DNA from: Margaritifera margaritifera
Taxonomy: Eukaryota; Mollusca; Bivalvia; Unionida; Margaritiferidae
Assembly: GCA_029931535.1 (NCBI GenBank)
Contig: JAQPZY010001621.1
Span: 5,618,001 to 5,682,000, forward strand
DNA length: 64,000 nt
Direction of reading: 5' to 3'
A model generated the notes under the pieces. The model was not told the DNA's origin. It made no database searches and saw only the letters and a program-made list of their open reading frames with translations. Below, piece by piece: positions 57,491 to 64,000 of this stretch. Made by a program: the position numbers and the translations under genes. Each line of letters begins with the position of its first letter. Position 1 is the stretch's first letter.

Positions 57491-59654
57491 GTGAGTACAT
57501 CTCCATCCTAACATGGCCTCAACAGCATGCTTTAATGCATTTGCTTTACACCTCTGCATTCCCAGGTGTTATGCCCTGGGCTGGCACATGCAAGAGCAGG
57601 TGGTTGCATATACAAGATCAGTAGTTTCTGACAGGTTCTTCAGTTTCTTCAACCTTCCATACTCTAACATCTGAATCATCAAAAAACTGTCATAGAATTA
57701 CTGTATTTTCTCTGAAGCTGTTTCACCATCAATATAAAATGAAGAAACTTAAAACATTGTTTCAAGTGAGAGGAGTGCAAGTATGTATTGAAAGGCCAAT
57801 TGCACATTTGATCCTAACAACTAAGTTAGGAAAATAATTCTATTGAGAATTTAGGCTTGTTGCCCTTAGTAGACTGGTCTACAGGCAGAAATGCAGATGT
57901 ATTAGTCATATGCAGAATAACTATAAAGAATAGTAATATGGACATATTTCAGTCCATTTTGCATAAATAAAGCCTGAAGATAGCAAGACTTGGGTATCAC
58001 TTTCTGGTGGCAAGCATTAGTATCTGGATATCATATTAACTTTTGGAAAGTCTGGTAATTTCTGCATCAGTTGCTGTTTTCAACTGTACTGCAATTGTAG
58101 AATGTGACATATTATTTTGTTTCACAGAAGTCCAACTGTACAAAATTTGGTTAGTATATTTGTGTTCATATGTAGATCTGATTAAATTTACAGACCACTA
58201 CAGCAATTTTTATAGTTCTTCTGTTTTAAAAAACTTTTTGTACTTGTTCTTTTTCAAATCTTCTTAGCACAATTGAACCAAATCTATTGGAGGTAGACAA
58301 ACAAAATTTTGAATGCCTCATTGCATTTATATGTAGATGACCTGATTAGATTGTTACGACTCTAGGTCTTAAAAAATATGTAACAGAAAGAAAGTGAAAC
58401 CAACAATGCAAGTAATATCAACAAGCAATTTATTTCCCTATAATACAAAGTGAAATTCAACGAGATACTTACAATATTGTGAATCAAATTCCAAATAATC
58501 CTAAATGTCCTAATCACAAGTCCAAAAATATAGAATGTTCCGAATGAGTTCTAGTAGTCTTGAATCTCCTGATATAACACAATCATACAATCCAGAATGT
58601 CTTTGTATGAGTTCACAAAAGTCCAAGGTATTGTATTAATTCAAAAGTCAATGAGCACTTTAGTAATTCCAATGAATATATTAAGTAAATAATTCCTCTC
58701 GAATTATATCTGATTTCAACTGCACAAGCTATAAAATCTGATCTCAAATGGATTCCCACAGACTGATATAAAACAGGAATTAATTATTTGTTTACCAAAA
58801 TCCTATTTATACACATTTTCACTTGACCTATACCAACAGGATGTGAAGAAATAAAATGGAAACAAAATCAGTCTAACTCGCCTTAAACTCAAATGCTTGT
58901 AAACATTCTGTTTACAAGTAGCCAAAATCTAAAGTACAACTTACTATCATGGACAAGATTTAAACACGCATCATAGATTCAATATACAGTAAAGCCCCGC
59001 TATAGCACGATGGTTGGGGTCCACAAAACGAGATCGTGCTATGTCCTGAACCGTGCTATAACCAACCATATCATTTACCTGAAGAAAATGATGCATGCAT
59101 CCCCAAAAAAAGGAGGGGGTATAATAGCGGGCGCAAAACTATGTGCTTCATTGGTACAGTTACCATCTTAAATCAGGGTGGCGGGGCAATACTACGGACT
59201 TCATTGATGCAGTTATAAACTTGTTCCATATTAAACAAGAACTACTTAAAACGGTCATTACATATTTAATATTTATTTTTATGAATACGAAATCGGCAAC
59301 TTAAGCGTAAGTAGTTAAGAGTACATGTACTCATCGGTCGAATCTGGATGTATCCATACTAGTAATTCCATCAAAAATGTGCACAAAGAAGCATAATTTA
59401 TATTTTTAAAAATGTTTGATAGATCCAGTCGAATCATAATATTTAATTTTTTGCTAATACATTCACGAAAACTTATAACAAAGTTTTTTCCCCGCAACAT
59501 TCATATTTGCTGGATATGTCCAAAGGGTCTGATTTCTGACCGACAATGAACTGCATGATTCAGACATTGGGAGTTTCTAAAAAGAAACCTGTATTAGGCT
59601 TGAAAAGTACATTTTACTTGAGCTGAAAATTCATACAGGAGGTCAAATGTACTG
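57491..59654 (+). other. Intron, nothing coding recognised
   Basis: The remaining ROCK exons were looked for and not seen. At 58991-59045 a TACAGTAAAGCCCCGCTATA start with a TATAGCACGAT/ATCGTGCTAT hairpin resembles a pogo/mariner-like terminal repeat, but no partner end was found. Confidence 0.5.
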
Positions 59655-59660
59655 TATTGG

Positions 59661-59865
59661 ATGCTGCACAAGAAGGCTCTTCATATCAACCTCCTGAAAA
59701 TGAAGCCCATTCTCAGCGCCTCCCATGCTTGGGTGCAATGCATTGAAAGAAAGACGGTCATGATAATGTCAGACAATTTGGTCATAGTGTCGTACTTTTT
59801 CAAAAAAGGGGGAGATGACATCACTGGACCTTTGCCTTCATTGGTGTTCACAATACATGGTCCCC
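59661..59865 (+). pseudogene. DIRS copy 4 RNase H fragment
   Basis: Encodes LHINLLKMKPILSASHAWVQ, then KTVMIMSDNLVIVSYFFKKG. The HINLLEMK and SDN-x-x-V-x-x-Y boxes are the distal RNase H motifs seen in copies 1 and 2. The sequence is cut by the insertion at about 59866. Confidence 0.72.
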
Positions 59866-60945
59866 CCTGACCAGCGGCCACCCGCTTTATATGGCCACAA
59901 TCCCTTGGCACCGACGAGTTTGTGTTCAAAAGTACCCCAAAAAATGGCCACCACTCTAATGCGACCAGCGACCAGCATTTTAGTGCAAAAACGGTCAAAT
60001 TTACCCCTCGCGAGCGGCCACATAATGGTTGTTTACAGATTAAAATCTCGCTAATATTTTTTTCTCAACTCAACACATTGACATTTTATTCCAACATGCC
60101 AATAAAGTAACTTTAATCCATACAAAGAAGTAAGTAATCTGATTATCATTACTGCCATGTGTTCCTTAGATGTTAGCCTTTGTCACTTTGATAATTACTA
60201 GCTATTATTACCACCGATAATTATCAAGATGACAAAAGCTAACCGCTGAGAAGCACAGCATTGTTCAGCTCAAGTCAGCGTGACATCCGGTCGCAAGATA
60301 GTAAAATGGCATGTTAACCTTTCTGGTTTCCCTCTCTTAGATTATGAAATGTACATAACCGGGTACCAGACTGGAGACGAGAAAATAAAGTCGATCACAT
60401 GACAGATTCACTTCCGTTGTAAACACTGTGCCTCTCATGTGATTGCCCGCGAAGGAATAAGTTGTCGCAAAATATGAGACATTCTCAGTTTAGAACGAAA
60501 AGTGAAAGCAATTAGATTAAACGAAAAGAGGGAGAGTCTTTTGATCATTACTGAGAAATTTTATGTCAAAAGATTCAAATAAACATCGTCAATATACATT
60601 CAACTGCATTGAGTGGGAGACGGAATCGACGGACGTACAGGGATAGTTACAACCAAATGTTTGTGCTCAGAATTTACCGACAAGGTGGTTTTGCACCACG
60701 ATTTATGATTATTCATATTTTTGTTAAAATAACATTGATATTAGTTTTATCACATTAAGTCCTTCAGCAGATAATATTCTTGTGATTTTTAAATGAAAAT
60801 ATTAAATATATAAAAATTAGTGACATCTTTTATATATGTAATTATTACTCACAACTGTGTGATTCCCCTCTAGAAAGGCCACCCCTCTTATAAGGCCACT
60901 TTCTTGCTGCAGAAGGGGTGGCTTTATAAGACCGCTGTATCAGGT
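59866..60945. mobile_element. Insertion in DIRS copy 4, GGCCAC-rich ends
   Basis: The DIRS sequence collinear with copy 2 is interrupted here. The left end carries CAGCGGCCACCCGCTTTATA, the right end AAGGCCACCCCTCTTATAAG and its complement. Both ends are rich in GGCCAC/GTGGCC blocks in inverted order. No coding frame was recognised. Boundaries are accurate to about 10 bp. Confidence 0.6.
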
Positions 60946-60973
60946 AAATATACAATTCCAACACATTCCGGGC

Positions 60974-62400
60974 ATGTTCAGTGTCCAATGTCCTGGCCGA
61001 TTCATTATCAAGGAGAGGCCAACTGCTTCATACAATGTGGTCTCTCCATCCATCTGTCTTCCATCGAGTCTGCACCCTGTGCTAGACCAATTTGCGACGT
61101 GCTGGAACAACAAACTGCCCACTTTTGTCTCTTCATTTCCAGACCCAGAGGTATGGGTTGTTGATGCCCTGTCCATCAACTGGGAGGGAATGTGGGCATA
61201 TACCTTCCCTCCACCAGTTCTGATGCCAAAACTAATCCAGAAAATGAGGGGCGTTGACTGCAAACTAATTTTGATTGTCCCTCTCTAATGGGACAAATTC
61301 TGGATTAACAACAGCTTGATTTAGCAACAGATGTACCGAGGAAATTTGTGATGACTCTCATGCTGCTCAAGCAGCCGAGGTCACTACTATTTCATCTGTG
61401 TCCAGAGAAATTCCTCCTGGCTCTTGTCAGGGATGCCCTGCGCAAAAAGAAATATGGTGCTTCAATCATGGAGAGGATCACAACAGCTAGAAGGCCTTTT
61501 ACTTTAAAGGCATTCACATTAATGATGTCACACCACTGGCTGTCTCTATTCCCCAACTGGCTAACTTCTTTATCTTTCTCGTTGAGGACAAGAAGTGTAC
61601 CACTATCACAATCAAGGGATATTGTACCATGATCTCAGACATGTTAAGACTTCATGTAAGAGACAATATTGACTCACACAAGGACCTTTCCAACTTGCTG
61701 TCCAGTTTCAACTTACCCAGACCATGCTTTCTCACCGTGTTCCCAAAATGAAACCTCTTCTGTTTCTTGACATTGCTCAACTCAACTAAGTTCAAACCCA
61801 TCTCACTGAAGCAGCTATCACACTTGACTTGCTTACTGATAGCGTTACCTTCAGCATGTGGGGTGAGTGAGCTACATGCGCTGTCTGTGGATCTGAACTA
61901 AATGCAGTTCCATTCTGACGGCTCAGTCATTCTAATGATGCAACTTGGTTTTTCTAAGAACAGGTTGCTGTCACTAGGCAACCAACAAATGACTATATGG
62001 TCTCTCTTTCCTCAGTCTACTGAATGAGAGAAGCAAAACTGTAGGATCCTGTATGTGTTCTCTAATGCTATCTGAGGCACATGGGGAATATCCACAGTAG
62101 CTGTAAAAGTCTATTCCTAATGATTAAGACAGGAAAGCAAGACAACCCCACAAACGCAGGCTGCTTGGCTAAAGGGAGTTATTAAATCAGCATACTTTGA
62201 ACTCTCACAGGATCTGGTACAACGTAATGAAGATTTCAGCTCACAAAATACATGCAATTTCCATGAGCCTGGCCTTCAAATATAATGTCTCCATTCGAGA
62301 CGTAGTGGAGTCAGTTGACTGGCATGCCCAGTCTGTTTTCTCCAGCTTCTGTTTACATTACATGGCCTCATAAAGGAGAGTTGAATCTCATCAGGCCACT
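60974..62400 (+). pseudogene. DIRS copy 4 linker and tyrosine recombinase
   Basis: The linker includes LDQFATCWNNKLPTFVSSFP and VVDALSINWEGMWAYTFPPP. In the recombinase the first Arg is Gly (GVSELHALS, about 61860). The second box AHKIHAISMSLAFK (62239-62280) keeps His but has His for Arg. The Tyr codon is TGT, giving Cys (62350-62352, SSFCLHYM). Three of the catalytic positions are thus lost. Confidence 0.82.
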
Positions 62401-62954
62401 GGTAGCTGCCCAGACAGTTACCATGCTCCATTCTGAAAACACAACTTCAGCCCTGAGCATGACCCTGCAACTTTTGCAGGATTTACCCAGGAAATATTTT
62501 AAATGTAAGACAGTTACCAGGTGTGCAATCCCACAGATTTACCTTGCATGTGTATAAAACATTATCTTTGGTTGTGCTAAACTAACATTAGTAGAAGTTC
62601 ATCCTTTCAGTAGAGCAATTATGCTCCTATAGGGTGAAAGAGGTTGGATGCTTAAGCATTTCCTCCTCCTCTTACCTATTCTCTCCTAAAGGTAATGTGA
62701 TCGGGTAATGTGCTTGATGGAGAAAGTAACTTAATAACGATAATACTTACTCAATCACATTACTAAAATTCCCTCCTACCCTTCCCCACAACGCAAGCAT
62801 CCTGTTAAAGTTTTTGGTCAAGCTTAAACTGGTTGCATCTGGAATAGACCATTTCATGCAGACTTCGGCAAACTTCGTAATTTGCTCGGAATTTTGATCA
62901 CGTGGCGATTGGTCAGCTGACGGTAATAACCACTCAATAGCTGGTGGTCAAAAG

Positions 62955-63140
62955 ATGGCGGACGCAACATCATCAGCATCAACTTCATCAACAACTTCAA
63001 CATCGTTTATCGAGTTGAAAACTGCCTATTCAACAGCGATGCTGCCGCAGATATTGACAAAATTTAATATTGGAACCATAGTATCGTATTTTCTGGAAAC
63101 CAGGGTGGATTTCAAAGCCATACGAGCGAATAGCTTTTAG
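62955..63140 (+). CDS. Hypothetical Ser/Thr-rich ORF
   Basis: 61 codons in good start context (AAAAGATGGCGGACG). It opens with a Ser/Thr/Ala-rich stretch, then IELKTAYSTAMLPQILTKFN. An E-box CACGTG and ATTGG (inverted CCAAT) lie 50-70 bp upstream. I do not recognise it. It could be a first exon without an obvious donor, or chance. It lies on the strand opposite the THAP frame. Confidence 0.25.
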   Translation: MADATSSASTSSTTSTSFIELKTAYSTAMLPQILTKFNIGTIVSYFLETRVDFKAIRANSF

Positions 63141-63234
63141 CTGTTTACCTCTGGACATGTACATGCTAAATTATTGAACCTAATTTTATTTACCCTAGGA
63201 CATATTTAACGGAACTTTTTTACCATGACACCGT

Positions 63235-63549
63235 TTAACATAAAATGTGTTTTGTTGACAAATATAAAGAATTTCTTCGTATTAATTTGTGGTATAACAA
63301 ACCTGGAATATTTCTCGACGGTAAAGTTGTGGAAGTCCCTTCACCATCAGCATTAAAATGCAGCGAACACATTCTTGCATTCTTGAATTGTGACATTCGT
63401 TTTCTGGTCAATTTAAGTTCCGATTTTCCTGCTCGTATGAGCCACTGTTTACACAACATTTCGTCTCTCCATGGCAGACAATGAAATTTAATACTACATC
63501 CTTGATTTGAGCGACTTTTGCAACCTCTGACGATACAAGTAGCTGGCAT
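63235..63549 (-). CDS. THAP-domain protein (DNA-binding C2CH zinc finger)
   Basis: 104 codons from ATG at 63547-63549; an upstream in-frame ATG at 63621 would add 24 residues, but THAP domains usually begin at the Met before the first Cys. MPATCIVRGCKSR provides C5 and C10; P26 and W36 (QWLIRAG) occupy their canonical positions; MCSLHF gives C61 and H64; IPGLLY stands where the AVPTIF-like motif is expected. The domain looks complete but nothing follows it, unlike full transposases. CAGCCAATC lies about 85 bp upstream. It is carried inside the 879 bp inverted-repeat element. Confidence 0.8.
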   Translation of the reverse strand: MPATCIVRGCKSRSNQGCSIKFHCLPWRDEMLCKQWLIRAGKSELKLTRKRMSQFKNARMCSLHFNADGEGTSTTLPSRNIPGLLYHKLIRRNSLYLSTKHILC

Positions 63550-63717
63550 TTCTTCGATTTTGTATTTCTCTGAAAGTCCGGAACAACACTCCACGCTATT
63601 TTGGAATGTACATGTGCCCACCAGCGTTTGATTGGCTGAGCATAAAGTTACTCGGGAGGTTATTTGGATAATTACGGAGCAACTCGGTTAAATTCGGTAT
63701 GAAATGGTGTATACCAG

Positions 63718-64000
63718 TGGCCACAAGGTGGGAAGAAAGGATTTAACCTGTAAGAGTTGCTCCCCTTCATCTACATGATATATAGATGGAAAGACGTTTT
63801 TTTTCATCTTCCAGGGAGGGCTGGAGTCAGAGGTAGCAGAGAATAATCCTAATGTTAGTGTGATTGAAGAAACATAATTTACAAAAAAATTTACATTCCA
63901 TCAGAAAAAAATACTTCTTGCAGACTTTTGGAAGTCATTAAAAACTCCTTGAAAATCTTCAAAATGAACTCTCCACGGCTTGTATGATGCATGGGTTTTG
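63718..64000 (+). repeat. DIRS copy 4 right repeat end and flank
   Basis: GGCCACAAGGTGGGAAG, then AAGAGTTGCT, then GATGGAAAGACG and GAAGAAACATAATTTAC, follow the order of the right repeat of copy 2. After about 63890 the sequence is unassigned intron. Confidence 0.65.

Larger units (their letters stand above)
62839..63717 (-). mobile_element. 879 bp inverted-repeat element carrying a THAP ORF
   Basis: The 21 bp ends (62839-62859 and 63697-63717) are inverted with 18 of 21 matches, around the shared core ACCATTTCAT. The flanks 'aaactggttgcat' and 'tggccacaaggtggg' are the interrupted right repeat of DIRS copy 4. Subterminal regions on both sides carry CCAAT-type boxes. THAP domains are found at the N-terminus of P-element transposases, so an internally deleted P-like element is the leading reading. 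No clear target duplication was found. Confidence 0.75.
59655..63890 (+). mobile_element. DIRS-type retrotransposon copy 4, 5' truncated
   Basis: Related to copies 1 and 2. It retains RNase H, linker, tyrosine recombinase, internal complementary region (about 62690-62790) and right terminal repeat. ORF1 and RT are missing. Two elements interrupt it: about 59866-60945 within the RNase H/linker, and 62839-63717 within the right repeat. The right end is near 63885, where 'gaagaaacataatttac' matches the end of copy 2. Confidence 0.8.

Noticed and set aside
57229..57624. 131-codon frame over the PH exon
   Set aside because: It is an off-frame shadow of the ROCK exon at 57316-57490.

Overview
The window is animal nuclear DNA, AT-rich and intron-dominated. 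It carries the middle-to-late part of one host gene on the + strand, the Rho-associated coiled-coil kinase ROCK. Fourteen exons (3230-57490) join at GT/AG sites with matching phases into one stop-free reading frame of about 615 codons. They encode most of the long coiled coil, the Rho-binding segment (exons at 41188, 52790 and 54422) and the first half of the C-terminal PH domain (57316-57490). The kinase domain lies upstream of the window. The rest of the PH domain and the C1 domain were not found here and are presumably downstream. Tyrosine-recombinase (DIRS-type) retrotransposons, tRNA-derived SINEs and arrays of 140-170 bp units resembling Helitron-related 'pearl' elements point to a marine invertebrate, probably a mollusc and perhaps a bivalve. 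That placement is inference.

Layout: 1-13061 holds exons 1-4 of the window, a tandem array (4.5-5.8 kb), a SINE and DIRS copy 1 (about 7.08-11.9 kb). 13062-21794 holds DIRS copy 2 (about 14.08-20.13 kb, inverted ends and internal complementary region preserved), a tandem array and exon 5. 21795-30720 holds exons 6-8 and further arrays. 30721-41281 holds a 1.07 kb terminal-inverted-repeat element, two head-array-tail composite repeats, exons 9-10 and two foldback elements. 41282-52881 holds DIRS copy 3 (about 46.11-52.65 kb, containing two opposed SINEs) and exon 11. 52882-57490 holds exons 12-14, an intron almost wholly made of one transposon, and a 120 bp tandem repeat. 57491-64000 is intron with DIRS copy 4 (about 59.66-63.89 kb), broken by two further insertions; one of these carries a THAP-domain reading frame between 21 bp inverted repeats.

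Only ROCK looks like a functional host gene. All four DIRS copies lie in the same orientation as ROCK, and each carries disabling lesions. The most interesting signals concern splice junctions. Three exon edges (the acceptor at 4144, the donor at 38558 and the donor at 56096) sit at the end of short tandem duplications that recopy the splice site. One 1302 bp intron is about 97% a single transposon that starts 8 nt after the donor. The THAP-bearing element nested in a DIRS terminal repeat is the best candidate for an undescribed mobile element.
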